A stretch of DNA of 64,000 nucleotides, from contig CAVQBC010000003.1 of NCBI GenBank assembly GCA_963710665.1, forward strand, positions 620,001-684,000. The letters are read 5' to 3'. Positions 12,019-20,577 of the stretch are shown here, piece by piece. Below the pieces are notes generated by a model that searched no databases, had not been told where the DNA came from, and was given only the letters and a program-made list of their open reading frames with translations. The position numbers and the translations under genes were made by a program. Every line of letters starts with the position of its first letter. Positions within the stretch are counted from its first letter, which is position 1. This stretch comes from CAVQBC01 sp963710665. GTDB lineage: Bacteria > Actinomycetota > Thermoleophilia > Solirubrobacterales > Solirubrobacteraceae.

Positions 12019-12468
12019 TCAGGCCTCCGGCCGGCGGCGGTGCTCCACCGGGATGAGCGCGGTGCCGGCGGGCGCCTCGTAGCGCACGATCTCGGCCTTG
12101 ACCTGGCGCTTGAGCGCCTCGAGCGCGGCGATCTCCTCCTGCAGGCGGCCGGCGCGGCGCTCGAGCGCGGCGACCTTGTCGCGCATGCGCTCGAGCTGGT
12201 CCTCGAGCTCGAAGACGCGCTCGACGCCGGCGAGGTTCATCCCCAGCTCGGTGGTCATCTCCTGGATGCGGCGCAGGCGCTCGACGTCCTGCTGGGAGTA
12301 CAGGCGCGTGCCCTTGGGGGAGCGCTTGGGCTCGATCAGCCCGCGCGACTCGTACATGCGCAGCGTCTGCGGGTGCATCTCGGCCAGCTCGGCGGCGACC
12401 GAGATCATGAACACGCCCCGGCCGGTCTCCACGCGGGCGCTGACCTTCGTGGTGCGGCGGGTGGCCAT
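12019..12468 (-). CDS. hspR: MerR-family heat-shock repressor HspR
   Basis: Represses the dnaK operon and clpB in actinobacteria by binding HAIR repeats, with DnaK as co-repressor. The 149-residue protein has a MerR winged helix (FMISVAAELAEMHPQTLRMYESRGLIEPKRS read in parts, then TRLYSQQDVERLRRIQE) and a heptad-like coiled coil (EDQLERMRDKVAALERRAGR). The HPQTLRMYE and S-P-K-G-T-R-L-Y-S segments are diagnostic for HspR. Its ATG shares one base with the dnaJ stop, placing it last in dnaK-grpE-dnaJ-hspR, the arrangement known from Streptomyces. Two HAIR-like sites in this window are its probable targets. Confidence 0.95.
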   Translation of the reverse strand: MATRRTTKVSARVETGRGVFMISVAAELAEMHPQTLRMYESRGLIEPKRSPKGTRLYSQQDVERLRRIQEMTTELGMNLAGVERVFELEDQLERMRDKVAALERRAGRLQEEIAALEALKRQVKAEIVRYEAPAGTALIPVEHRRRPEA

Positions 12469-13598
12469 CACGACCCCGCCCCGGTCTTCGCCGCGCGGAG
12501 CATCCCCTCGCGCGGGTTGCCGTTCATCACCTTGGACAGCGCCTCGACCGCGTCCCGCTGCTCGGCGGTGAGGTCCGCCGGGACATCGATCACGAAGCGG
12601 TAGCGGATGTCGCCGCGCTCGGAGCCGCTCTTGCCGAGCATCGGCGGGCCCTCGCCGCGCAGCCGCTGCAGCGTCCCGTGCTTCGTGCCCGGCGCCACGC
12701 GCAGCGTCTTGGTCCCGTTCAGCGTCGGGACCTCGACGTCGGCGCCGCGCAGCGCCTCGGCGATCGTGATCGGCACGTCGACCTCGAAGTGGTCGCCCTT
12801 GCGGCGGAACACGGAGGACTCGCCGACGTGCGTGACCACGTAGAGATCGCCGGATGGGCCGCCGCGCAGCCCCGCCTCGCCCTTGCCGGCCAGGCGGATC
12901 TTCGAGCCCTCCTTGACCCCGGGCGGGATGTTCACGCGGTACTTCTTGAGCTCGCGCAGGCGCCCCTCGCCGCCGCAGGTGGGGCACGGATCCTCGATCA
13001 CGGTGCCCGAGCCGCCGCAGCGCGAGCACGGGCGGGTGATCGAGAACAGCCCCTGGCCCTGGGACTCCACGCCGCGACCCTGGCACACGGGGCAGACGAT
13101 CGGCGAGGTCCCGGGGCGCGCGCCGGTGCCGCGGCACGTCGTGCACGCGATGTGCGTCGCGACCGTGACCGGCACCTGGGCGCCCTCGACGGCCTGCTCG
13201 AAGGACAGCGAGACCGTGGTCTCGAGATCGCGCCCGCGCTCGGCCTCCGGCCGGGTGCGGGTCCGTGTCCCCCCGCCGGAGCTGAAGATGCCCGAGAGGA
13301 TGTCCGAGAAGGAGCCGAAGTCCGCGGCATTGCCGCCCGCGCCGCCGGCCCCACCGGTCCCGCCGCCGAACGGCGTGCCCGTGAACATCCCGCCGCGGTC
13401 GTAGCGCTTGCGCTTCTCGGGATCGGAGAGGACGTCGTGGGCCTCGGAGATCTCCTTGAAGCGCGCCTCGGCGCCCGGCTCCTTGTTGGTGTCCGGGTGG
13501 TACTGGCGCGCGAGCTTGCGGTAGGCCTTCTTGATCTCTTCGGGGGTCGCCTTGCGGTCGACGCCGAGCGCGTTGTAGTAGTCGGGGTTGCGCGCCAT
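12468..13598 (-). CDS. dnaJ: Chaperone DnaJ
   Basis: Hsp40 co-chaperone that delivers clients to DnaK and stimulates its ATPase. The 376-residue protein has an N-terminal J domain with HPD (RQYHPDTNKEP), a Gly/Phe-rich linker (~70-110), four zinc-finger repeats (CTTCRGTG, CPVCQGRG, CSRCGGSG, CPTCGGEG) and the C-terminal client-binding domains. All eight zinc cysteines are present, so it is type I. It lies 11 bases downstream of grpE and overlaps hspR by one base. Confidence 0.97.
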   Translation of the reverse strand: MARNPDYYNALGVDRKATPEEIKKAYRKLARQYHPDTNKEPGAEARFKEISEAHDVLSDPEKRKRYDRGGMFTGTPFGGGTGGAGGAGGNAADFGSFSDILSGIFSSGGGTRTRTRPEAERGRDLETTVSLSFEQAVEGAQVPVTVATHIACTTCRGTGARPGTSPIVCPVCQGRGVESQGQGLFSITRPCSRCGGSGTVIEDPCPTCGGEGRLRELKKYRVNIPPGVKEGSKIRLAGKGEAGLRGGPSGDLYVVTHVGESSVFRRKGDHFEVDVPITIAEALRGADVEVPTLNGTKTLRVAPGTKHGTLQRLRGEGPPMLGKSGSERGDIRYRFVIDVPADLTAEQRDAVEALSKVMNGNPREGMLRAAKTGAGS

Positions 13599-13609
13599 CG
13601 TCTCGTCTC

Positions 13610-14284
13610 CTATGCGGCGACCACCACGCGGGCGGGTCGCAGCACCATGCCGTTGAGCCGGTAGCCCTGCTGGTAGACCTCGACGACGGTCCCCGACTCG
13701 GCGCTCTCGACCGGCTGCTGGGCCATGGCCTCCTGCTCGACGGGGTCGAACGGCTCGCCCTCGGGCGAGAACGCCTCGACACCCACGCGGGCGAGCGCGT
13801 TGGACAGCTCCTCCTGCACGAGCCGGATGCCCTTCAGCAGCTCGCTGGGCTCCTGGCCGGCGTCGCCCTCCTCGGCGTGGCGCAGGGCCAGGTCGAGGTG
13901 GTCGAGCGACGGCAGCAGCTCCTTGACGACCTTGCCGATGCCGCGATCGGCGGCCAGCGCGGTCTCGCGCGCCGCGCGCCTGCGGTAGTTCTCGAAGTCG
14001 GCCTTGGTGCGCTGCGCGAGCGCGAGGTACTCGGCCGCGCGCGCCTCGGCGGCGGACACTGGATCGTCCGCGCCGCCGGCCGGCGCCGCCTCGGCCTCAC
14101 GCAGGGCTCCGGCCGGCGGCGCCTCCGCGTCGGAGAACGAGGTCTCGCCGACGCCGGGCGCGTCGGGGTCCGGCGGCGCGGCCGCCGTGAACTCCTCGGG
14201 CGTGAACGGCTCCTCGCCGACGGCGGCCCGGGGGGCCGCCGCCGAACGGGGCTTGGTCGTGGTGTCCTTGGACGGCCGCGTCAT
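13610..14284 (-). CDS. grpE: Nucleotide exchange factor GrpE
   Basis: Releases ADP from DnaK. The 224-residue protein has a long, acidic, Pro/Ala-rich, presumably disordered N-terminus (residues 1-75), a coiled coil from ~80 (AEYLALAQRTKADFENYRRR is the family signature) and a C-terminal beta domain (GVEAFSPEGEPFDPVEQEAM, then EVYQQGYRLNGMVLRPARVV). The start codon shares one base with the dnaK stop. Position between dnaK and dnaJ confirms the assignment. Confidence 0.96.
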   Translation of the reverse strand: MTRPSKDTTTKPRSAAAPRAAVGEEPFTPEEFTAAAPPDPDAPGVGETSFSDAEAPPAGALREAEAAPAGGADDPVSAAEARAAEYLALAQRTKADFENYRRRAARETALAADRGIGKVVKELLPSLDHLDLALRHAEEGDAGQEPSELLKGIRLVQEELSNALARVGVEAFSPEGEPFDPVEQEAMAQQPVESAESGTVVEVYQQGYRLNGMVLRPARVVVAA

Positions 14285-16212
14285 CAGCGCTGCTCGTCGA
14301 CGACCTCGGCGTCGACGACCTCCTCCTCGGCGTCGCCGGAGCCGGAGCCGGAGCCGGTCGCCTCGCCGTCGGCGCCCGCGCCGTTGCCGGCCGCCTGCTG
14401 CTGCTCGGCCTGGGCGCGCTCGTACATCGCCTCGGAGACCTTGTGGAAGGCCGCCTGCAGACGCTCGGTCTTGGCCTTGATCTCGGCCGCGTCCTCGGAG
14501 GTCAGCGACTCGCGCAGGTCCTTGGTCGCGGCCTCGATCTCCTCCTTGGAGGCGGAGTCGATCTGCTCGCCCAGGTCCTTGACCTGCTTCTCGGCGCGGT
14601 AGACCTCGTTCTCGCCGACGTTGCGGGCCTCCGCCAGCTCGCGCAGCCGCTTGTCCTCCTCGGCGTGCGACTCGGCGTCGGACACCATCCGCTTGATCTC
14701 GTCGTCGGAGAGGCCGGAGCCGGCCCTGATCTCGATCTTCTGCTCCTTGCCGGTGCCGAGGTCCTTGGCCGACACGTTGAGGATGCCGTTGGCGTCGATG
14801 TCGAAGGCGACCTCGATCTGCGGGATGCCGCGCGGCGCGGGCGGGATGCCCGTGAGCTGGAACTTGCCCAGCGACTTGTTGTAGGTCGCCATCTCGCGCT
14901 CGCCCTGCAGCACGTGGATCTCCACGCTCGGCTGGTTGTCCTCGGCGGTCGAGAACACCTCGCCCTTGCGCGTCGGGATCGTCGTGTTGCGCTCGATGAG
15001 CTTGGTCATCACGCCGCCCTTGGTCTCGATCCCGAGGGTGAGCGGGGTGACGTCGAGCAGCAGGACGTCCTTGACGTCGCCCGCCAGCACGCCGGCCTGG
15101 ATGGCGGCGCCGACCGCGACGACCTCATCCGGGTTGACGCCGCGGTGCGGCTCCTTGCCGGTGAGCTCCTTGACCTTCTCCTGCACGGCGGGCATGCGGG
15201 TCATGCCGCCGACCAGCACGACGTGGTCGATCGCCTTGACGCCCTTGTCCTTGGCGTCGTCGAGGGTCTGGCGCACCGGGCCCACCACGCGCTCGATCAG
15301 CGGGGCGGCCAGCTCGTTGAGCTTGGCGCGCGTGAGGCGCAGGTCGAGGTGCTTCGGGCCGGACGAGTCAGCGGTGATGAACGGCAGGTTGATCTGCGTC
15401 TCCTGCGCGCTCGAGAGCTCGATCTTGGCCTTCTCGGCCGCCTCGTAGAGGCGCTGCAGGGCCATCTTGTCCTGCGTGAGGTCGATGCCCTGGTCGCGCT
15501 TGAACTCGGCCGTGAGCCAGTCGACGATCGCCTTGTCGAAGTTGTCGCCGCCGAGGTGGTTGTCACCCGCGGTGGACTTGACCTCGAACACGCCGTCGCC
15601 GATCTCGAGGACCGACACGTCGAACGTGCCGCCGCCGAGGTCGAAGACGAGGATCGTCTGGTCGGACTCCTTGTCGAGCCCGTAGGCCAGCGAGGCCGCG
15701 GTCGGCTCGTTGATGATGCGCTTGACCTCGAGGCCCGCGACCCGCCCGGCGTCCTTGGTCGCCTGGCGCTGGTCGTCGTTGAAGTAGGCCGGGACGGTGA
15801 TGACCGCCGAGTCGACCGACTCGCCGAGATAGGCCTCGGCGTCGGCCTTGAGCTTCTGCAGGATCATCGCGGAGATCTCCGGCGGCGAGTGCTGCTTGCC
15901 GCCTGCCTCGACGCGCGCGTCGCCACCAGGGCCGGCGACGACCGTGTAGGGCACGATGGCCTCCTCCTCGTGCACCTCGGCCTCCTTGCGGCCCATGAAG
16001 CGCTTGATGGAGAACACCGTGTTGGTCGGGTTGGTCACCGCCTGGCGCTTCGCGACGGTGCCGACGAGGCGCTCGCCGGACTGCGTGAAGGCGACGACGG
16101 ACGGCGTCGTGCGGCCACCCTCGCTGTTCTCGATGACCGTGGGCTCACCGCCCTCGAGCACCGCCATGCAGCTGTTGGTGGTCCCGAGGTCGATGCCGAT
16201 CGTCTTGGCCAT
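14284..16212 (-). CDS. dnaK: Chaperone DnaK (Hsp70)
   Basis: ATP-dependent Hsp70 chaperone. The 642-residue protein begins MAKTIGIDLGTTNSCMAVLE and has VFDLGGGTFDVSVLEI, the VLVGGMTRMPAVQ signature, the linker DVLLLDVTPLTLGIETKGG and an acidic Gly-rich tail ending EEEVVDAEVVDEQR. It is the first gene of the operon with grpE, dnaJ and hspR. AAGGAG lies 9 bases before its ATG. The HAIR-like repeat at 16234-16262 covers the likely promoter, predicting HspR repression and heat induction. Confidence 0.99.
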   Translation of the reverse strand: MAKTIGIDLGTTNSCMAVLEGGEPTVIENSEGGRTTPSVVAFTQSGERLVGTVAKRQAVTNPTNTVFSIKRFMGRKEAEVHEEEAIVPYTVVAGPGGDARVEAGGKQHSPPEISAMILQKLKADAEAYLGESVDSAVITVPAYFNDDQRQATKDAGRVAGLEVKRIINEPTAASLAYGLDKESDQTILVFDLGGGTFDVSVLEIGDGVFEVKSTAGDNHLGGDNFDKAIVDWLTAEFKRDQGIDLTQDKMALQRLYEAAEKAKIELSSAQETQINLPFITADSSGPKHLDLRLTRAKLNELAAPLIERVVGPVRQTLDDAKDKGVKAIDHVVLVGGMTRMPAVQEKVKELTGKEPHRGVNPDEVVAVGAAIQAGVLAGDVKDVLLLDVTPLTLGIETKGGVMTKLIERNTTIPTRKGEVFSTAEDNQPSVEIHVLQGEREMATYNKSLGKFQLTGIPPAPRGIPQIEVAFDIDANGILNVSAKDLGTGKEQKIEIRAGSGLSDDEIKRMVSDAESHAEEDKRLRELAEARNVGENEVYRAEKQVKDLGEQIDSASKEEIEAATKDLRESLTSEDAAEIKAKTERLQAAFHKVSEAMYERAQAEQQQAAGNGAGADGEATGSGSGSGDAEEEVVDAEVVDEQR

Positions 16213-16233
16213 GTGTACGTTCTCCTTACTGGA

Positions 16234-16263
16234 AAGATCTCAGTCGCGTTGGCGCAGATCTTA
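16234..16263 (-). promoter_or_regulatory. HAIR-like inverted repeat (probable HspR operator) and -10 of dnaK
   Basis: On the plus strand AAGATCT (16234-16240) and AGATCTT (16256-16262) are perfect inverted arms. The half-site ATCTCAGTCG is the same as in the clpB site, with the same 10-5-10 geometry, although the inner part of the second arm is degenerate. On the minus strand TAAGAT (16258-16263) is a plausible -10 overlapping the outer arm. Regulation by HspR is inferred from the shared site and operon structure. Confidence 0.65.
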
Positions 16264-16995
16264 GCGGGTCGCGCGTGCGTACGGACACATTCGTCGCAGC
16301 GCGCACGCGCCGCAGTCCGGTCGTTGCGCGTGACAGGTGCGGCGGCCGTGCCGGAGCAGGTTGATGTGCAGCTCGAGCTCCTGGTGGCCCTCGTCCTCCT
16401 CGTCGCCGCGCGTGATCGCCGCGACCATGGCGAGCATGTCGTCGTGGAGCTCTTCGAACGGCGCTCCCGGGCGGAACAGGCCGAGCCGCGTGCCGACGCG
16501 CGAGACGTGGGTGTCGACGGGCACGTCGGGCTTGCCGTAGGCGAACAGCAGCACGCACGCGGCGGTCTTGCGCCCGACGCCGGGCAGCGCGGTGAGGAAC
16601 GCGCGGCCTTCCTCCACCGGCAGGTCCGCCAGCGCGTCGAGCGTGATCGGGTCAGGCAGCGCGCGCAGGATCTCCTGGATGCGCACGGACTTCTGGCGGT
16701 GCAGCCCGCCGGGCTGGATCGCCTCCTCGACCTCCTCGAGCGGCGCGTCGCGGACGGCCTCCCAGGACGGGAAGCGGTCGCGCAGGCGCAGGAACGCCAC
16801 GTCGCGGTTGCGGTCGTTGGTCGACTGCGAGAGGACGGTGAGGATCAGCTCCTCGACGCCCTGGTGGTGGGGCGGCGCGACGGGGCGGCCGTAGAGCTCG
16901 CGCAGGCGGTCGCGGATCGCCCGCACGCGCCGCGCCGGCGGCCGCTTCCAGCGCGACCGCGGGACCGTCGGCTGGCGGCGCGCGGCGGACGGCAT
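16261..16995 (-). CDS. nth: Endonuclease III family DNA glycosylase/AP lyase
   Basis: Base-excision repair enzyme that removes oxidised pyrimidines. The 244-residue protein has the helix-hairpin-helix LPGVGRKTAA with catalytic Lys143, catalytic Asp161 in VDTHVSRVG, and the iron-sulfur loop C221-x6-C228-x2-C231-x5-C237. LSQSTNDRN is also typical. Compared with E. coli Nth there is a 25-residue basic N-terminal extension and a short acidic insertion (RGDEEDEGHQE). It is upstream of dnaK in the same direction; its stop overlaps the dnaK HAIR-like site, so dnaK has its own promoter. The symbol is by family; a MutY-like relative is unlikely because the ORF lacks a C-terminal NUDIX-like domain. Confidence 0.9.
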   Translation of the reverse strand: MPSAARRQPTVPRSRWKRPPARRVRAIRDRLRELYGRPVAPPHHQGVEELILTVLSQSTNDRNRDVAFLRLRDRFPSWEAVRDAPLEEVEEAIQPGGLHRQKSVRIQEILRALPDPITLDALADLPVEEGRAFLTALPGVGRKTAACVLLFAYGKPDVPVDTHVSRVGTRLGLFRPGAPFEELHDDMLAMVAAITRGDEEDEGHQELELHINLLRHGRRTCHAQRPDCGACALRRMCPYARATR

Positions 16996-17054
16996 GGCGC
17001 GGGAGGATACGAGCCCTCCGAACGCGGGCGGGTGGGCCGTTACCGTCTCGGGCC

Positions 17055-17900
17055 GTGGCGGGGATCGAGCTGCACGAGGCGGAGATCGACGGCGTTCCGG
17101 TCGTCTGGCGCAGCGCGCCGCGGGACGGCACGCCGGTGCTGTGGCTCCACGGCGTGCCCAACAGCTCGGAGATGTGGACCCCGTTCCTCGAGCGCGCCGG
17201 CGGGATCGCCGTCGACCTGCCCGGCTTCGGGCGCAGCGGCAAGTCCGGCGCGCTGGACTACTCGATCGCCGGCTACGCGACCTTCATCGAGCGCTTCCTC
17301 GACCACCTGGACATCGACCTTGTGTCGCTCGCGATGCACGACTGGGGCGGCGTCGGGCTCGCCTTCGCCCAGCGGCGGCCGGAGCGGGTGGAGCGCCTCG
17401 CGGCGATCGCGGTCGTGCCGTTCCTCCCCGGCTTCCGCTGGCACCGGGTCGCGCGCCTGTGGCGCACGCCTGTGGTCGGCGAGCTGACGATGGGCTTCAC
17501 GTCGCTGCGCACGCTGCGCCTGGCGACGCGCGACGCCAACGCGCGGCCGCTCCCGGAGAGCTTCCACGAGGAGGTCATGCGCCACTTCGACCACGGCACC
17601 CAGCGGGCGATCCTGCGGCTCTATCGCTCGGCTTCACCCGCCGCGCTGGCCGCCGCCGGAGCGGACCTCGGCACAATTGGCGCGCCCGCGCTCGTGGTCT
17701 TGGGCGACCGTGATCCGTACCTGCCGGTGGCCTCCCTCGCCGACGACCTGGCGGCCGCTCTGGGCCGTGACACCGAAGTCCTCCACTTTCCTGAAGCGGG
17801 CCACTGGCCCTGGCTCGACGACCCGGCCGCAATCTCGGGCGTGACGGATTTCCTTGACGGGTATCGGAATCTGGCTTCCGCAACTCGTGGGGCTGTGTAG
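17055..17900 (+). CDS. Alpha/beta hydrolase, haloalkane dehalogenase/epoxide hydrolase type
   Basis: A 281-residue hydrolase. Visible motifs are the oxyanion-hole segment LHGVPNSSEMW, the nucleophile elbow AMHDWGGVGLAFA with Asp96 rather than Ser as nucleophile, the late acid region LVVLGDRDPYLP and the catalytic His in EAGHWPWLDDP. Asp as nucleophile and the HDWGG pattern place it with haloalkane dehalogenases and epoxide hydrolases rather than esterases. Substrate cannot be told. The start is GTG at 17055. It is divergent from nth and has no functional partner nearby. Confidence 0.85.
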   Translation: MAGIELHEAEIDGVPVVWRSAPRDGTPVLWLHGVPNSSEMWTPFLERAGGIAVDLPGFGRSGKSGALDYSIAGYATFIERFLDHLDIDLVSLAMHDWGGVGLAFAQRRPERVERLAAIAVVPFLPGFRWHRVARLWRTPVVGELTMGFTSLRTLRLATRDANARPLPESFHEEVMRHFDHGTQRAILRLYRSASPAALAAAGADLGTIGAPALVVLGDRDPYLPVASLADDLAAALGRDTEVLHFPEAGHWPWLDDPAAISGVTDFLDGYRNLASATRGAV

Positions 17901-18026
17901 GGTTCGCGCTTCCTAGCGACGGATCGCGCATCGCTTTCGCGAGGGAATGCCGGCGGCGCCACAGCCAGGTCGCGCGTCGCCGAAACACGCGAAGAACTCG
18001 TCCCCGAGCCCCGGAGACCGCCGTCC

Positions 18027-18521
18027 ATGACGCGACTGCTCGTCGTGGGCGTCTCGCTGGCCTTGCTGGCCTGCGTGTTCGCCCCTGCGCCAGAACCCGC
18101 CAGTGCCGATGGACCCTCGCACGATTCGACCGAGCGAAGAGTCATCGGCCTGCTCAACCATGTCCGGGCGCAGCAGGGGCTCGGGCGCCTGTACGCCAGC
18201 CGTCCGCTGGCGCGCGCCGCCGACCGCCACACCAAGGACATGATCCGGCGCAACTTCTTCGACCACACGTCGAGCGACGGGACGTCCTTCGGCAACCGGC
18301 TCAACCGCTACACGGCCGCCGCCCAGGTGGGCGAGAACATCGGCTACCTCCAGGGGAGCGCGAACGCCGCGCCGCGGATCGTGAGCATGTGGATGCACTC
18401 CGCCGGGCACCGGGCGATGATCCTCGCGGGCTCGTTCCGGAAGGTCGGCGTCGGCGGGCGGAAGGGCCGGCTCGGGCGCGACCGGGTCGCGGTCTTCACG
18501 GCCGACTTCGCCTCCCGCTGA
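18027..18521 (+). CDS. Secreted CAP-domain (YkwD/SCP-like) protein
   Basis: A 164-residue exported protein: signal peptide with hydrophobic core LLVVGVSLALLACVFAPAP, then a single CAP domain. CAP motifs include LLNHVRAQQGLGRL, the metal-associated histidines in NFFDHTSSDG and HSAGHRAMILAG, and GENIGY. The cysteine in LLACVF could be a lipobox-like site, but the residues around it do not fit well. Bacterial CAP proteins are secreted; their activity is mostly unknown. The 126-base leader (17901-18026) holds several GC-rich inverted repeats but no riboswitch I can identify. Confidence 0.85.
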   Translation: MTRLLVVGVSLALLACVFAPAPEPASADGPSHDSTERRVIGLLNHVRAQQGLGRLYASRPLARAADRHTKDMIRRNFFDHTSSDGTSFGNRLNRYTAAAQVGENIGYLQGSANAAPRIVSMWMHSAGHRAMILAGSFRKVGVGGRKGRLGRDRVAVFTADFASR

Positions 18522-18608
18522 CACGCCGCCGGCGGTCCCGGTAGCACTCCGCGGGGTGGGGCGGGCCGGATTCCCGTGCGGGCGACCATCTAGAGTCCCC
18601 CTCAGCGC

Positions 18609-19268
18609 ATGACCTCCCCCCCGAGAGAGCGGTCCCGGCCGCCGCGCGGGCGTGCGACCAGCGCCCGCGAGTACCAGGACCTGGTCCGCAACCGGCTGAT
18701 CGAGTCGCGCCTGACGCCGAACGCGATCTCCCTGACCGGCTTCCTGCTGTGCGTGGTGGCCGCCGCGCTGATCTGGGACGAGCGCTTCGTGCTCGGTGGA
18801 ATCGCCTTCATCGTCGGCTCGGTGTGCGACACGCTCGACGGGCGCTACTCGCGCATGTCGGGCAAGGGGAGCCCCTTCGGCGCGTTCCTCGACTCGACCC
18901 TCGACCGCATCGAGGAGGCGATCGTGCTGGTCGCGGTCGGCGCCTACTTCGCCCGCAACGGCGACGAGCTGGCGACCGCCGGCGTCGTGCTCGCCCTCGG
19001 GGCCTCGCTGATGGTGTCCTACACGCGCGCCCGGGCCGAGGCGCTCGGGGTGGAGTGCAAGGTCGGGATCGCCGACCGGGCCACGCGCGTGGTGATCCTG
19101 TCCGTCGGCCTGGTGCTGGCGAAGGGGGCCGGCATCCTCGGCGTCGACCTGCTCGAGCCCGCCATCTACGTGCTCGCGGGGCTGTCGGTGGTGACCGTCG
19201 CGCAACGCATCTGGCACGTGCGCAAGGAGCTCACGAAGCCCGCCGAGGCGAGTACCGGCACCGTGTAA
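18609..19268 (+). CDS. CDP-alcohol phosphatidyltransferase, probable phosphatidylinositol-phosphate synthase
   Basis: Integral membrane enzyme transferring a phosphatidyl group from CDP-diacylglycerol to an alcohol. The 219-residue protein has five or six hydrophobic helices and the family motif D74-x2-D77-G78-x2-S81-R82-x8-G91-x3-D95-x3-D99, complete except that the usual Ala before Arg is Ser81. Immediate linkage to inositol-1-phosphate synthase (69 bases downstream) suggests the acceptor is inositol phosphate, as for the mycobacterial PI-phosphate synthase; phosphatidylglycerophosphate synthase is the alternative. Cells of this type need it for inositol lipids; the acceptor is inference. 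Confidence 0.85.
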   Translation: MTSPPRERSRPPRGRATSAREYQDLVRNRLIESRLTPNAISLTGFLLCVVAAALIWDERFVLGGIAFIVGSVCDTLDGRYSRMSGKGSPFGAFLDSTLDRIEEAIVLVAVGAYFARNGDELATAGVVLALGASLMVSYTRARAEALGVECKVGIADRATRVVILSVGLVLAKGAGILGVDLLEPAIYVLAGLSVVTVAQRIWHVRKELTKPAEASTGTV

Positions 19269-19337
19269 CGCCCGCATCCGCGCGGGTTCTCTGCACCTGA
19301 AGGACGACTACTCCGAGAACGAAAGAGGTACGGCACC

Positions 19338-20534
19338 GTGAGCAAGAACGGCAGCACGGGGGAGGGACAGTCCGGCAACGGACGGGCTCGCTACCAGGAG
19401 GACAAGGTCCGCGTCGCGATCATCGGCGTGGGCAACTGCGCGTCGTCCTTCGTCCAGGGGGTGCAGTACTACCGCGACGCCGACCCCACCAAGCAGGTGC
19501 CGGGCCTCATGCACGTCGACCTCGGCGGCTACCACATCTCGGACATCGAGTTCTCGGCGGCCTTCGACATCGATGCCGACAAGGTCGGCAAGGACCTCTC
19601 GCAGGCGATCTGGTCCGGGCAGAACAACACCATCCGCTTCGTGCGCGAGGACGTGCCGGATCTCGGCGTGCCCGTGCTGCGCGGGATGACCCACGACGGT
19701 CTCGGCAAGTACCTCAAGGAGAAGATCACCAAGGCCGAGGGCTCGACGGTCGACATCGCCCAGGTGCTCGAGGACACGCAGACCGACGTCGTCGTCTCCT
19801 ACCTCCCCGTCGGCTCCGAGCAGGCCACGAAGTGGTACGTCGAGCAGATCCTCGAGGCCGGCTGCGGGTTCGTGAACTGCATCCCGGTGTTCATCGCGCG
19901 CGAGGACTACTGGAACAACCGCTTCAAGAAGGCCGGGCTGCCGATCGTCGGCGACGACATCAAGTCGCAGGTCGGCGCCACCATCGTCCACCGCCAGCTC
20001 GCGCGCCTGTTCGGCGACCGCGGTGTGCGGATCGCCCGCACGTCGCAGCTCAACGTGGGCGGGAACATGGACTTCTACAACATGCTCGAGCGCGAGCGGC
20101 TCGAGTCCAAGAAGATCTCCAAGACCAACGCGGTGACGTCGATCATGGGCTACGACCTGCCCGCCGACGACGTCTACATCGGCCCGTCGGACTACGTGCC
20201 GTGGCTGCAGGACCGCAAGTGGGCGCACATCCGCGTCGAGGGCCAGGCGTTCGGGGACGTGCCGCTGAACGTCGAGCTCAAGCTCGAGGTGTGGGACTCG
20301 CCGAACTCGGCGGGCATCGTGATCGACGCGGTGCGCTGCGTGAAGCTCGCGATGAACCACGGCCTCGGCGGCCAGATCGACGGCCCGAGCTCCTACCTCA
20401 TGAAGTCGCCGCACGACCAGCGGCCCGACAGCGAGGCCCGCGAGGCGACGGAGGCGTTCATCGCCCAGTACCGCCGCGGCGCGAAGGCGAAGGACACCTC
20501 CAAGGCCGCGCCGCGCGCCGCGTCGAAGACGTAG
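19338..20534 (+). CDS. ino1: Myo-inositol-1-phosphate synthase
   Basis: NAD-dependent isomerisation of glucose 6-phosphate to inositol 1-phosphate. The 398-residue protein matches the short bacterial/archaeal form: VRVAIIGVGNCASSFVQGV (NAD-binding loop), SYLPVGSEQATKWYVEQIL, VNCIPVFIA, IVGDDIKSQVGATI and SQLNVGGNMDF. The start is GTG at 19338 with GAAAGAGG upstream. The C-terminal ~25 residues are Lys/Ala-rich. It sits between the CDP-alcohol phosphotransferase and the GT4-PHP fusion on the same strand, so its product probably feeds an inositol phospholipid pathway. Confidence 0.97.
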   Translation: MSKNGSTGEGQSGNGRARYQEDKVRVAIIGVGNCASSFVQGVQYYRDADPTKQVPGLMHVDLGGYHISDIEFSAAFDIDADKVGKDLSQAIWSGQNNTIRFVREDVPDLGVPVLRGMTHDGLGKYLKEKITKAEGSTVDIAQVLEDTQTDVVVSYLPVGSEQATKWYVEQILEAGCGFVNCIPVFIAREDYWNNRFKKAGLPIVGDDIKSQVGATIVHRQLARLFGDRGVRIARTSQLNVGGNMDFYNMLERERLESKKISKTNAVTSIMGYDLPADDVYIGPSDYVPWLQDRKWAHIRVEGQAFGDVPLNVELKLEVWDSPNSAGIVIDAVRCVKLAMNHGLGGQIDGPSSYLMKSPHDQRPDSEAREATEAFIAQYRRGAKAKDTSKAAPRAASKT

Positions 20535-20577
20535 CCGCCGGATCGGGCACCCATCCACCCCACTATGCTCCGCGCCG

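Noticed and set aside
16261..16995. MutY-type adenine glycosylase
   Set aside because: No C-terminal NUDIX-like domain, and the LPGVGRKTA motif with Lys143 matches endonuclease III lyases.
17901..18026. Possible c-di-AMP riboswitch before the CAP-domain gene
   Set aside because: Several short hairpins exist, but the conserved cores of the ydaO family are not present.
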